From Epiperipatus broadwayi (taxonomy: Eukaryota; Onychophora; Udeonychophora; Euonychophora; Peripatidae): a stretch of DNA of 64,000 nt. The stretch covers positions 468,554 through 532,553 of the forward strand of contig JAQFVV010000278.1 of NCBI GenBank assembly GCA_028023455.1, in the 5' to 3' direction. The notes below the pieces were generated by a model that did not search any database, had not been told where the DNA came from, and saw nothing but the letters and a program-made list of their open reading frames with translations. Positions 35,680 through 48,870 of the stretch are shown piece by piece. The translations under genes and the position numbers were made by a program. Numbering within the stretch: the first letter of the stretch is position 1; the number at the start of each line of letters is the position of its first letter.

Positions 35680-38600
35680 TTTTATTCTGATAGAATACAA
35701 ATCATCAGTACTTTGAGTATTAGGTTATATAAACACTTCTATTTAAAAATTATATTCATTAAGTAATTTAGTCATTTTTAAAAAATGATATTAAAAAAAG
35801 TACTTTTTTTTTAATTTAACTTTTTTCAAGTGTAATCTTATAAATCATTTATAGACTAATAGTTTCTATTGCTATTTTCTATCTATTCATACAGCTTTAA
35901 TTTTGCTTCACCTTTTATTGGCTTCCTGAAGATTTAGTATCATAAGGAGCTTCTATATTATGTTGTAAAAAACTTCTTTCACTGAATGTTATTCAACAGT
36001 GAATTGTAAAAGAAAATACATGTATTGTGTTTTTTTTTTCTAGTATAACATAATATCTAAACAATCTTTAGATAAAGGCTTTTCATCAACTTTTCATAGA
36101 AGAGTGGTATAAGAAAAACCTTTATTATAAGGCTTGCTGTATTTCATTGATTAATAAAGTTACAGAGTGGCAGATTATGAATCTTAAGACCTGTAGATGG
36201 CATCTCCCCCTTCGTCACTTTCAGCACTCAAGTTTTTTATTAATATCCAAGTGAGAAACTCTTTGATTATTTTTTCCTAAGTGATGATATGCAGTATTGG
36301 AAAAATGGGTTCAAAATCTAAACAGTTATGGTTTGCAGCTTGATTGTCACTACTTTTGCAGCAGGAAAAACATCAATTACATTGACATTGCTAGTTTTAA
36401 TACAATGGTAGAATGGACAGATGGGTAGCTTCTACATTTGTAAGTGATGAATCATGTCATCTATGACGTCACTTCATGCACAATAAATTGTTTAATTATC
36501 TTTTATGAAACTTTACAAATGTTAAGTGAAAATAATTGAACCATTTTTTTTCTTTAAGTAAAACAGGATACTCATTTGCTGTCATGTGATGGTTGGTCAT
36601 GTGACTAGAATTATCCTTTATTATTATTTATATTTATATGTAATAAAATATTCATAAACATATAAATATAAGACAATAACCACTAAAGTAACTACGATAA
36701 ATATACAAAATTAAGAAAATTTATTTTTATATTTCAAATTATATAAATATTTAAATGTATATTTTTGACATTTAATATTATTATTAGTTTTCTGATTCGC
36801 AAAATAATAAGATTTTTTCTTCTAAAATTTCAAAGTAATTTTTTTCTTAAGAAATCTTCTCGTCTTACAGAAATTTATTAATAAAAAAAATGCATCGAAA
36901 TCTTCAAACAACCTTAGTCATCATGGTAAAATAAAAATAAAAAATTTAAGTATGATATATTTTTGATATTATTTTAAATTCAATAAAATATAAATGACTT
37001 AAAAATAAATTTAAAAGCACATAAAAAATATTGTTTATAAAAAAATACCAAAAGGATTATATTATATTTAATTCAGATTTCTATTTTAGTAATTAAAATA
37101 TTGATATAATATAAACCATTGTGGAATACTTTTGTAACAGAAATAATATAATCATTTTTTTTTTCATGTATGTTGTAGGAATCACATTATTTTATAATGT
37201 GGGTTTAAACTTCAGAACTCAATCAAAGATATTCAATGACTTTGTGCCACATTGTTTAATGCAGGAATAGAATGACCAACTATAGAAATTAAATACCTTG
37301 AATTGTACAACACTCTTGTGCCTGAACATCTTATAAATTCCAGGACAATTATCCACTTATTTATTAATGTAATGTTGTATGCAAATGAGAGATTAACAGT
37401 TTGTGAGCTAAATGTTGTTAAACCAATTCACAGCTGAGTAGAATAAAAACATCATGTATGCTTTACCAACTAAATGAAAATATTTCACACACTAGCATTC
37501 ATGATCTTACATGTCAACTGACTTTCTAAAATACTAACCTTACAATTTTTATGGGGGGAAAAAGAACAACTAAGCAATGATAAACTTCCATCAGTTATAA
37601 CCATCTGTTAAAGTAATATTGTCTAAGAAGAGAAAATGCTTTTTAATGTAAAGTAAAATCTATGTAAAAATCTTTGATGTTGTAGGTGTTAACATACTTG
37701 TCTTCTCGATCCTTTATCTGAAGTTCAAAATTGGTGGGTAAATGGCAAAGTTTTAAATAAGGGACTTAAATATGTTTCAGATATTGTTCAGATCATCCTT
37801 ACAGTTAACCATTATACAAAGACGTATTAATAAGTATATTTTAATTGTTTGTTGAAAGATAAATATCCTTAGATATTCTGATTAGATTAGAATGACATAA
37901 AACATAGAGAGTAAAATATATCTTACATTCACTGGTACTGAGAGACATATACTGAATAGTATTACTTAGTATTTAATCTTTGTTAGAAGTGATGCTAAAA
38001 CTCTTTGAAGTATTATTTAAACAAGAAAATACTTATGTCCACTGTCATTTTTAAAAATATAAAGTTACTCTTAAGAAGTAGAGAGTTAAATTCTCAGTAT
38101 TCAAACTTCACTTTTAATCTGGTTTTCTTTCTGGTGAGGTTTCATTTATTTATTTATTTTTAAATTCATTGCATTATTAATTATTTTTTTTTATGAATAA
38201 TGTTTTCATGAATTTAATCCATACTGTTTTGTATATTTATCAATGATATAATCTTTAGCATCATACTTTAGTTAATTGATTCTATTTTTAATTTTGTTAT
38301 TGTTTTAAGTTTTTATAATCTAAATATGTACATGCTGATATAATTTATTACATGTAAATGTTTACATATTAGTTTTGCTATTTTTTTTTCATTTTTCTGT
38401 CTCTTTCTCTCTATATACATATATATTCTAACCTAAATAAAGCAAGGAAAAGAGGGGCTATTAATATTATGATGAGACTAAATGATATATACAGTTATGA
38501 ATGTATGAGAGACTCCTAATATCAGGAAAACTGATAATACATTTGGCTAAGCTCAGTAGCCAGTTAGTTATCTTTCACTCTTTTACTACAGAAACATGCA

Positions 38601-39883
38601 TTAAAATAAAAGGAAATTTCAAAACAATAGTAAAATTCATAACTATAAAGTAAATAAATAAACTAGGAAGAGGAAAAACTTCTCATTCTTATGCAACATT
38701 TTTAAAACATACATTTCCCACCATCAAAATACATTCTCTAAGCAATAAATATGTTACATTTGTAGTAACACCTAATAGAGTCTTTACATCTTTTCTTTAA
38801 TATCTTATATAACAAATATTTATCACCAAATAATTATTTATTGGCATGATCTGATCTACTCTACTCTTGCAGAGTGACATATAATGTACCTTTCTAATGG
38901 TGCAAAAAACAATAATAAATTTATTTTGTGATCACCATAATTATGATACAGATGAATAGATTAATAATTAATGAAATAATAAATAATGATCTCAGTGTTC
39001 TTCTTCTTGTTAACTTTTGAAACTATACTGTTGTATTATGTTGCTAAATACGTGAATGGTGTCCTAGTAGAGTGTTGGAGACACACTTTTTCATAAGATA
39101 ATCTATCCTAATATATTATAGTAATAATAATTACATAAAGAAGTGTTTAATCTGCTTAAAAATTACATAAAACAAAAATAAAAAACTTAGAAAAATCATA
39201 GACTTTTATCCAAGCTGTCACTCAAAATAATAGAAAGAAAAGGTACCTTTTATATCTCTCCATTAACCATCAACAACATAATCAAAATAATTAAATTGAA
39301 CCATTATACTTTTTCTTAATGAGATAAATAAAATAATGTGCAGTCTGAAAAATGGATTAAGAAATCCAAAGCAAGATTAAATAAAAATTCATTTCTTTTA
39401 ATTGCAATCCCAGCTTTGGAATTGAAACATTTATGGAATATTTTCATCTTTGACATTAAGATTTTGGATCTGGATTTATAAGAATTCATCATCTGATTTA
39501 CCAAGATTTCTGTTATAATTAAGAGTACAGGACACAAGAAATCACATATAGAAAAACAAAAACTAGATTTAAATAACAACAAATACATTTATTAACATAT
39601 TAGTTACAAATAAATAAATAAAAATATTTATATTATCATGGCAATACATGGCAATAATTATATTAAAACAATATGTGAACTACTAAATTATCTATAGTAT
39701 TAAAATAATTATTGATAAGAGAGAGTGAATGCCATGTAAATCAGGCTTTTTCAATATGCTGCTTTATATCTCTATATATCCCACATTAATCAACATTTAT
39801 TACACATGTAAAGCAACATATTAATATTATATATTAAATTATAACATTTTCATTGTTTGAAATATTCAAGTGTAAATTAAATT
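35680..39883. other. AT-rich DNA, no supportable gene
   Basis: The stretch near 36130-36500 is somewhat less AT-rich and includes TGACGTCA-like sequence, but no frame or repeat relationship is evident. The minus-strand frame 39316-39588 has hydrophobic low-information sequence and no domain. Short CT/TA runs occur near 38400. Confidence 0.45.
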
Positions 39884-39988
39884 AAAACTCTCCATATAGT
39901 AGTGGCACTCAGTGCAATCCAGAGTAATCAATGGATGTCAGAAGGCTTGTGCATAAAATCCCTATCTAGTGCCTACTCATCCAATATC

Positions 39989-40030
39989 CCCAGAGGAGTT
40001 TCTGGCTTGTGGATTTCATCAGTGAGAAAC
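39989..40030 (-). ncRNA. Hammerhead-like motif (group F3)
   Basis: Minus strand: TTTCTCA, CTGATGA, a 13-base stem II region, GAAA, CTC, CTC, TGGGG. Core segments are intact. The cleavage triplet has mutated from GTC to CTC. Confidence 0.4.
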
Positions 40031-40809
40031 CTTGGATCTGAAAGCAATGCACCTAGATCTTAGGATCTAATGCAACCTTCTAGCAGCCATCTTTTATCTC
40101 CACTTAATTACAAAACAATGAGAATAAAATTGGAAACCCCCTGGGTCTGAACTCAGTTCAGTACCCATACATTTTGGTGTCTTTGGTTCTTTAATAACCA
40201 TAGACACCAGTATCCTATTAGGCAGGATTGGTATTAAACCATTAATCATCACATGATCACCATTTCTTATGCTTGCTCATAACTATTATTAAAACAGGCA
40301 AAACTCTCCATATAGTAGTGTCACTCAGTTCAAGCCAGAGTAGTCAATGGATGACAGAAGCTTTGTGCATAAAATCCCTATCTAGTTCTTACTCATATAA
40401 TATCTCCAGACTAGTTTCTGACTTGTGAATTTTATGCACAAGCCTTCTGGCATCCATTGAGTACTCTGTCTGGCACTGAGTGGCACTACTATATGGAGAG
40501 TTTTGACTGTTTTAATAACAGTTATGAGCAAGCATAAGAAATGGTGATCATGTGATGATTAGTGGTTTAATAGCAATCCTGCCTAAGAGGATAGCGGTGG
40601 TTATGGTTATTTAAAGAACCAAAGACACCAAAATGTATGGGTACTGAACTGAGTTCAGACCCAGAAGACTATATAAGATATTGAGCTTAGATTGAAAATA
40701 TTTTGTTTGCAATTTTATTCTCATAGTTATGTACTTAAGTAGAGATAAAGGGTAGCTGCTGGAGGATTGCATTAGATCCTAAGATCTAGGTGCAGTCCTC
40801 TCAGATCCA

Positions 40810-40858
40810 ATGTTCCTCCCTGATGAAGGCCACAATCCAGAAACTATTCCGAAAATAT
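40810..40858 (+). ncRNA. Hammerhead-like motif in the inverted half (group F3)
   Basis: Plus strand: GTTCCTCC, CTGATGA at 40820-40826, AGGCCACAATCCA, GAAA at 40840-40843, CTATTC. The stem II pairing GG/CC survives, and GTC has become TTC. Confidence 0.4.
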
Positions 40859-41012
40859 TGGATGAGTTAGGCATTATATAGGGATTTTATGCGCATGCCT
40901 TCTGACATCCATTGATTACTCTGGTTTGCACTGAGTGGCACTATTATATGGAAAGTTTTGTCTGTTTTAATATCAGTTATGAGCAAGCATAAGAAATGAT
41001 GATCATGTGATA

Positions 41013-41515
41013 CTTTAAATATACATATAAATAATTGTTGGAAGAATTTTATAAGTTCATAAATTCAAAATTATTAATTATGTTGATGGAATATATCTAT
41101 TTCACTTTACAGGTATTATTCACGTATGATTAGCCCAATCAAAGTACCAATTAAAAACCTGCATTGCAAATTGAAGTTATGGAATCTAGTAATAACATTA
41201 AATAACTATAATGGTCAAATATCTGATATAATTTATTTGTCCATAATGAAATTAGATAATAATATTTGCCATACAATTACATCATGAATTACAAACGTCA
41301 AACTGTGTGCACTCATAATTTTGATATCAATGATTTCAGATAGAAATATTGATACTCATTTATTAAATTAGAAATTATCCATAGCCTACATATAAACTTT
41401 AAACATCTATTAAAAATTAATGTGTCTTCTTTTTTATATAATATGAATACATATGTAAGAGAATATGACCTGGACCATCTGAAGAGTATGAATTTAGCAT
41501 GAAATGTATTTGGGG
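41013..41515. other. AT-rich spacer, nothing recognised
   Basis: Short low-complexity frames only. Confidence 0.45.
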
Positions 41516-41649
41516 GATCATTTAGTCTTTTTTTTCTCATGTGTCATAGCATCAGCCGGGAAGTGAACCCACTATCCCGGGACAACTGCTTGTAAAGCGG
41601 CTGTCACTGACCTCGCGACCACCAATGCCTGACGATCATTTAGTCTTTT
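41516..41649 (-). mobile_element. tRNA-derived SINE with 16-bp target-site duplication
   Basis: The minus strand reads GCATTGGTGGTCGCGAGG (A-box-like), GCTTTACAAGC (anticodon-arm-like), GTGGGTTCACTTCCCGG (B box and T-arm-like), GATGCTATGACACATG and a short A run. The 16-mer GATCATTTAGTCTTTT lies on both sides at 41516-41531 and 41634-41649, a clean target-site duplication. It is the best-preserved of the three copies. Confidence 0.88.
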
Positions 41650-42424
41650 CAGATGACTTTATTCACATTTCAAAAATGTGTAAATTTAATATATATATAT
41701 ATGGTTTCTATGGTTTTATATATATATCTTTAAGTATTACACTTTTTTATTTCTAATACCTTTTATTGAAAAACAATACATTAAAATTTGTCAATTTTTT
41801 TTTACTTTAAAATTATTAAAATTTAATGATTGACAGAATTTATCAATAAAATAAACTTAAACTTAAATGAGATTCTATTTTTTTTTTGTATTAAATATTA
41901 TTTCTCTGCAATATTGTATTAAAAACCTAAAATGATTTTTTTAATTTTGCATGTATTGGAAAATAATTGATTGTAGTTTATATTTTGAGTAACATTTTTT
42001 TAAAATTGTATTACATGCACGTATGTAGTGTTACGGATGATGTATCTGTCTGATATTTTCAAAACTGATATTTATGTCTAAAGAAAACATGGAATATTTT
42101 TAAGTAGACAACATATAGATACTTTAATTAAATATTCAATCATTAATTGCTAAATCTACATATTTTTAACTAGATATTAAAACAATAAAAAAACAAAACA
42201 TTTACCAACAGTTGACTAGCATAGTAATTGATATTTTCTATATCCACTATTTTTCTGTAGAAAATTCTGTCAATGCCCTTACCATGCAATGGCATATATA
42301 GTGTTTGTATGCATATTTTACATAGTTTAATACAATGCTATATTTATGGATTTATGGATTAGAACTATTTCATAAAAAATACATTATATATATATATACA
42401 AGTAATGTCATATATATATATATA
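41650..42424. other. AT-rich spacer, nothing recognised
   Basis: Short AT runs near 41690 and 42390-42423. No gene. Confidence 0.45.
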
Positions 42425-42650
42425 TTATCAATAAAGCAGTCATATAATGTGACATCACTTTTATAAGCTTGTATTGACAAAATGTAATACAGAGAGTGTT
42501 CAAATAACTCAAACAAGCTCTTAATTGATAAGTGCGATATATTAGTCTGGGGATAAGAGTATTTAGGATAGAGATTTTAAATATTTTTTCTTACCACGCT
42601 TATCATTTAAGAGCTTGTTTGAGCTATTAGCATGCTTTCTGTGTGTATAT
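42425..42650. mobile_element. Fold-back element (group F2), flanked by AT runs
   Basis: It starts ATCAATAAAGCA after an AT run. CTCAAACAAGCTCTTAATTG near 42507 faces its complement TTTAAGAGCTTGTTTGAG near 42610, and it ends in CTTTCTGTGTG and another AT run. The tip retains AGTCTGGGG, the downstream half of the hammerhead motif, but the core is deleted. Confidence 0.75.
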
Positions 42651-42902
42651 ATATATAATAAACACTGTAATTAGTAAAGTAATAAATATACTAAAACTAT
42701 TGCTAATTAATAGTATGACTGCCATTCTGGACTGTTTATTTAATAAGATGGCAGGTATACCACAAATTAATTATATCTTTTATTTAGTCATTCATTTATA
42801 TATTGGCATATTAAAAATTGTGAATTAACTTTACTCTTTTATTTATTGTATTATATTTTGTATAAAAGGATATGACTATATGCATATATATATCTGACTC
42901 AT

Positions 42903-44190
42903 ATTTTAACTAGATATTTATTGGATTTCATTAAACCTACATTTCCATCTATTAAATCATATATTAAAAACTCTTTTCATTTTATTTCTGTTTTAAAAAA
43001 TTTTTAAATTAATGGTAATGACATTCTGATCAGTTTTGATGCCGTGTCTTTATTTACAAACATTCCAATTGATGAAGCTTTAAATGTAATTTCACAACGT
43101 TGCAATTTGATTTCTTTGATTAAACATTGTCTCATGAACACATATTTTGTATATAATGGACAGCATTATAGACAAGTTTTTGGTACTTCTATGGGCTCAC
43201 CTATCTCAGGAGTAATAGCTGATTTATTCATGGAAAATATAGAAACTCATGCTTTAGAATCATCCTCTTTAATAAACCTCATTTGGCTTAGATACATAGA
43301 TGACATTTTAGTCATATGGCAACATGGGAACAAATAAATTAGATGAATTTTTTTTACATTTAAATAATATGCATCCTCATATTAAATTTACAATGGAGAC
43401 AGAGTCTGATGGAAAGCTTCCTTTTCTTGATGTTTTTAGTCACCAGAACCCCAAATAGTTTATCTTTTTCAATTTATAGAAAGAATACACACACGGATAG
43501 ATATTTACATTTACATTCTCATCATGACCCAACTCAGATAGTTTCTGTAGCCAAAACTCTTTTAAATAGAACAATTAACCTTTCAGATAAGTCACATCTG
43601 AAAAAAGAAATAAATCATATTAATAGTGTTTTATTAGCAAATAGTTATAAATTTATTTAAAAAGCCTTATTTCAAGCCCAAAATGGACAAAATAGGAAAC
43701 AAAAAGATGATAAATTCGCTATTAGGATTTGTGTTCCATATGTAAAAGGAACTACAGCCAGTATTGGAAGTATATTAAAATGCTATAATATAAGTACAGC
43801 GTTTTCTACTCATCAAAAGATCAGCAATATAATAACCAAGCCTAAGGATTCAATCCCTCTTGAATCTCATGGTATTTATCAAAGCTCATGTGAAATTGTA
43901 AAGCTTCTTACATAGGTATGAGTAATCATCACATCAGTGTTAGGAGAGATGAGCATGCTAATGCAGTTAAACAACATTCATCATCATCAGCACTCTCACT
44001 CCATACTATGGATTCAGGTCATAAAATTAATTTTTCTAGTACCAGGATCATATCCAGATGTGATAATCTATATCAGTGCAAAATTAGAGAAGCCATTGAG
44101 ATACTTAAAAGACCAGATTGTATCAATAAGCGAGATGATATGAGCAAACTTCCTCCTATTTGGAAAGATTTTTTTAAAAAACATTCTTAA
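42903..44190 (+). pseudogene. PLE-2: RT plus GIY-YIG endonuclease, 5'-truncated
   Basis: From about 42903 there is FIKPTFPSIKSYIK. Then come motif A SFDAVSLFTNIP (43030), motif B GTSMGSPISGVIADLFM, motif C RYIDDILVIW, LPFLDVLV-like strand (frameshifted), and KNTHTDRYLHLHSHHDP, the conserved post-palm block. The linker is IRICVPYVKGTT, followed by HGIYQSSCE, SYIGMSNHHISVRRDEH, DSGHKINF, IREAIEILKRP and LPPIWKDFF. Catalytic Asp pairs and the GIY/YIG motifs are present. A frameshift after motif C (43336), another near 43410-43440, a stop near 43661 and a one-base loss near 43900 disable it. It is clearly a different PLE lineage from PLE-1, because motifs A and B are SLFTNIP and SMGSP instead of EMYGSID and PMGLP. 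No AUG or N-terminal domain remains. Confidence 0.93.
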
Positions 44191-44276
44191 TTTAACATTT
44201 TTGCTATTGGTGGAACTTTAATGTTTTTTTTCAAATCAGTGATTGTATCACCTCTACAACCATCTTTCTACCTTTT

Positions 44277-44324
44277 ATCACTCAGTGGATGACTTGTGTA
44301 GCCAAGTTGAAATGTCAGTATATC
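44277..44324 (+). ncRNA. Hammerhead-like motif in the PLE-2 3' tail (copy B)
   Basis: ATCACT, CAGTGGATGA, CTTG-loop-CAAG, TTGAAA, TGTC, AGTATATC. Stem I ACT/AGT and stem II CTTG/CAAG pair, and GAAA and a GTC triplet are intact. The first core segment has about three extra bases relative to CTGATGA, so activity is uncertain. Confidence 0.4.
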
Positions 44325-44404
44325 AATATTTAAAATATTTTAACACAGATGAACCCGCAAAATATGTCTTTTATATATGCAACCCGTGAAAATCTCCATA
44401 TCAA

Positions 44405-44466
44405 CATATATATATATATATGGTATATAGTGATAATATATATATCAACATATATATATATATATG
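44405..44466. repeat. AT runs at the PLE-2 3' end
   Basis: Two short (AT)n runs, each preceded by TATCAACATATAT, form an approximately 47-bp tandem duplication right after the conserved GTGAAAATCTCC end of PLE-2. Confidence 0.85.
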
Positions 44467-44539
44467 GTATCAGCACTAATAAATATCATTTAAATCAAAT
44501 GTTTTGTTGTAATGGTAATAGTAGGAGACTCTTTTAAGT

Positions 44540-47500
44540 CAAAAAATGCATTTTTTAAAATATCACTTTTTTTAAATAAAAACAAACATTATAAGGTTCT
44601 TATTTATTGCTTAAAATGCTTGAGCAGTTGCAGCATGATAGCCAGTAGTGGCAGCTGATTCATTGAAATTTTATTTTATTTTTAAAATTGCAGGAAAACT
44701 TTATGTATGACATTTATAAAAATCCCATAAGTCCCATCTTCTTGACATCCTTTTTAAAATTGCATTTTGTGAGTGGAAATCAGACAAAATTTGAATTTTT
44801 TTATTCATATTTTAATTAGTAGGTTCATTTATTTTTTATTTTCTACTCAGTTTACTAGATTGCATGAAGAAGACAAAGGCAGAATTATTTTATCAGCCAG
44901 ACCCATTGCTAAAATGGAAAAAATGTGCTGGTGATTCACATTTCAAGACCTTCATCCTGATAAAAACATAATCAGAATATTGTATTTAATTTTAATTTTT
45001 TAATTATTTGAATAGTATTTTAAATTATTTTAATTATTTCATAAATGGTATAATTTATTAATGTGATTGTGTCTGTATTGATGTGTCTGTATATTATATA
45101 AATTATATATTAAATTATTTATGCTCTTTATTATACAGTATGTAAATTTGTATTCAAATATAATAAAAGTGATTTATGTAAAATGTAATTTGGTGGCTCT
45201 GATCAAAGTTTGAGGCAATCTTATTTTATAGACATAACGATTATGAAAAGGTTTAATAATTTATTAGCATGCTTATATTTGTATTAGTACATGTTTGCAC
45301 TTGCATGTCTGTGTTTGCATAATAAGTAATGACTTTTTTAAAATAAAAATTATAGAGCAGTGCAATGTAAATTTTATGTCTTATTACCAGATGTGCAGAA
45401 ATGTTGCAGTTGATAAAGCAATCACAAAATTTACTAGGCGTAGTACCATGTGAAACTTTAAACACTTAAAACCAATAAAGAGAGATTTCAAATGGTGTGA
45501 GTGTGGTGATATATACAATGGTTAATTATATACCACATAGAATTTTATGCAGGCAAAGAGTCAAATCAAATTCTGATTCTTGCCTATGCTTTGGTACTCA
45601 TGCTGTGGAGTCAATAGTTTTTCCACATCTTGCATCACATTATTTTCAAGTCTGTAGCTAGAAAATGAGCTATATGCAAATGAATTATATCACAGTGGGA
45701 CAATAAATATAGCAAGATAGCATCACTGGTGTGCATAAAGAATATAAACATCAGTGGTATTTACAGAAAATATAAAATGAAGAGATGAAACATTGAATCA
45801 TTGATACAGACAATAGCCTACAATTACTAGTTTTAGATATACAAGAAGCCAATTCTTATAATAACAAATGTATATCCACTTTCTTGAAATGATTTGTTTT
45901 GTATTTTTTTTATTAGGTTGAATGTTTTTATAGATGTCTTGAGATTTGTTGGTACAAGAAAAAATGAAGAATTCTTATGCAAATAGTTTTGGAGATTCTG
46001 AAGCTATGGATTATATCAGGTAAGGTTTAAACAAGAATTTTATGATGAGTACAAAAAAATTATCAATGAAAATGTGATTTAAACTTAAGTAATGATAAAT
46101 TAGAAATTATGAGCAAACAAGAAAGTAACAATTATTTCTGATGATGAAAATTTCTTTTTTTCCTTACTTTTATAATGGTAATCACTATTTGTCTTAGACC
46201 TATTGCTTTTTTTAGTTTTTCTAATTTCTATCAATGTAAAGTTTTTTGCTCTAACATTCTGAAAATTGAAGTTATTGTGAAAATTGTGTCTCAAATCAGT
46301 TTTTTAAAAGTTTAATATGACACCCAAGCTAGTTAAATAATATTTATATTCTAGAATAATTTGTCTTTTTAAAAATAAAATTAGTATTTTTTTATCCAAT
46401 AATTTTATTATATACGAAAATAAGTATAAAATATTACTGTACATATGAAATTGTTTGTTGTAAAATAAACTGAAAAATTTAGTAGCAAAATTATGTAGAT
46501 GAGTAATATAACAATTGATAGTCTGTAAAATTGCAAGAATGGCATAATGCATGTTGTAATTATTTAACACAGGTCAACGAATACCACTCCGATTGACAAA
46601 AGAAAGAAAATGGTAAAAAGTTATTATAATAAACAGGAAGAAAAAAAACATAGCACTCTGAAAGAGAAATATATTAGATTACTAGGATTAAGTTCCTAAA
46701 ACCATTAAGTAATAAGTGAATAACAGTTTTTCCACAATTGCAATTTTGTCAGACTAGGTATAAAATTATTTTGCATACATTTGATAAGATTTCAATAAAA
46801 CCTTTAGTATAACAAGCATCAATAATGTTTTTTTTAGAAAATAGTAATAGCATCAAATAAATAAATAGTCCACTTATAACCACACAAATTTAAAAATACT
46901 TTTCAAGATGAGAACACATTATCAGTCCAATATTTTAATATGAAATATCAAAAAAGACAGCATAAAAAAGAACCATAGCCTATTTCTTTAATACTATTCC
47001 TAAGAAGTTAGTATACACGTGACATCTAGCTTGAGTTTGAATTAATTATGATAAATAAAAAGTAAGTAAAAGACTTTGCAACCAGTGTTTTCACAGTGCT
47101 ATGACTGGCTTCCAGATATATGGCCTTCATCCATCCAGAAGCATCTAGTAGACAATTCTCCTTAGGATATCTTTACACTTATATATATTTTTTGTTTAAG
47201 TAAAAAGTTATTAATGAAATGATTAATTAAATTAAAATAGGGTGAAATTTACAAAACATAGTATAATCAAAAGACATCTGTAGAGATATATTTTAGAACA
47301 ATTAGAAAGGAAAAAGCTAATTAGTATTATTATTATTACCTGCGGCTATAAGACACAAAATGAGTGAATATCCAATAAATATAAAAGAAAAGGTTTACTA
47401 GCCAAAGAGTTTTTTTTTTTTTTTAAAAAAATCCTAATGTACACTCATTGTGAAATTTTATACTAATGCTTTAATTTTTTGAAAAGCTTATGTTATTGCA

Positions 47501-48562
47501 TTGGAAAATATCTTTAAAATAAGATAAGAATGTATATCATTAGTTTAATGTTGACTTTTAAAATGTAATACATTAGATTTAAAACTTTATCCATCCAAAA
47601 AGTATGCTAAACATTGGATAGGACAGTAGTAGGTAAGGTTTTTATAAGCCCTGACATATATTTTTTACAGATTATTCAAAACTACAGTAATTAGCAGAAC
47701 AGAAGTAAAGAAACTATAAATTTTCTGGTTATATAAGCATTTGGAAGACATGCTTGGTTGGATTTGTTAACATTGCTCTGTTGCTGTTAGAAAATGTACC
47801 AATTCTTAAACATTTCTTATATATGAGAAAATTGATGCTACCAAAATTTGTGTTTGCTTCTGATTCATATGTTTGAAAACTCTGAAAACATCAAAGCTTT
47901 TATGCAAACATTTTATGGGAGAATATCTCTAAATATTGTGGTAATATTTTCAGCTTATTTTCCATTTGTGTAATTTATTTCACAATTTGGTTTTATTTCT
48001 CATACTTCCACAGAAATTTAATTAATATAATATGTCAGATAGATCCTGAAGAGTTTAGTCATGATGTTAGACAGTTTTGTTCTTCCTAGACATGACATTT
48101 TAATCATGGAGAAAACATAATCAATTGAATATAAGTTTAGTTAGATATTTATCTAATATTGATGGCTTTTTGAGTTTAAGATTCATTTCAAATTGCATTA
48201 GGCAATATGGATGAATACTTAATGGATGTTATGCCAAAATTATTTTGGTCAGTCATTTTTCAATGCTACAGTGGTCATTGTTGAAGTTTATAGTCATAGA
48301 AGATTTTAATAGATTTAGACTTGGAGTATAATGTTTAAAGTAAGTTGATTACTTAACAATGTAGTGGAGGAATTATTAAGTAGTTAATATATACATTTCA
48401 CAATTAGGATGAATACTTTTTATCAACATTTTAATATTTTCAATTGCATGACCATAAAAATGATTTTAGATCAATCAAAGATAAAATTGAATAAGAGCTA
48501 CTAATATTTGCAACTGTATCTTTTTTTATTATTTTAATCATAATTAATAATGGAATAAAACA
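44540..48562. other. AT-rich DNA, no supportable gene
   Basis: About 4 kb of AT-rich sequence with only short frames that lack domains. I see no RNA gene, LTR or palindrome here. Confidence 0.5.
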
Positions 48563-48870
48563 TTTTTAAAAGGCAAAGAGCATAAATGAAAAGTGTGAAT
48601 TAAAGAAAATTAACAATATCTGGAAAAAGCTACTGGAGGATAAAATATTTTTTTAAAACTACTCAACCAATAGAATCTGAGAATGAGAAGAAAATAACAA
48701 AGAAAAAAAATAACAATTTTAAATCTCACTACACACATTCTTATGATTTGAGAAAGAATAAGCTGTGAGGAAATTACTTGTTATTGTACTGAAACATCTG
48801 CCATTTAGCTACTATATTTAGCTTGCACAGAAGCTCCTGGATATAATACTATGAATTTATCATTTATCCA
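48563..48870 (+). pseudogene. PLE-3-type endonuclease tail and 3' untranslated region (second copy)
   Basis: A remnant frame INEKCELKKINNIWKKLLEDK is followed by non-coding sequence that matches 20596-20880 (CTCAACCAATAGAA, TTATGATTTGAGAAAGAA, ACTTGTTATTGTA). The upstream endonuclease is missing. The giant-LTR element begins a few bases after it. Confidence 0.6.

Larger units (their letters stand above)
39884..41012. mobile_element. Tandem-then-inverted element (group F3)
   Basis: AAAACTCTCCATATAGTAG starts at 39884 and again at 40300, a 416-bp unit. About 125 bp into the second unit the sequence inverts at roughly 40430: TTTTATGCACAAGCCTTCTG mirrors the earlier CAGAAGGCTTGTGCATAAAA. It then runs through one complete inverted unit and part of another to about 41012. 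Related to 59.9-60.3 kb. Hammerhead-like motifs occur in both orientations. There is no coding capacity. Confidence 0.85.
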
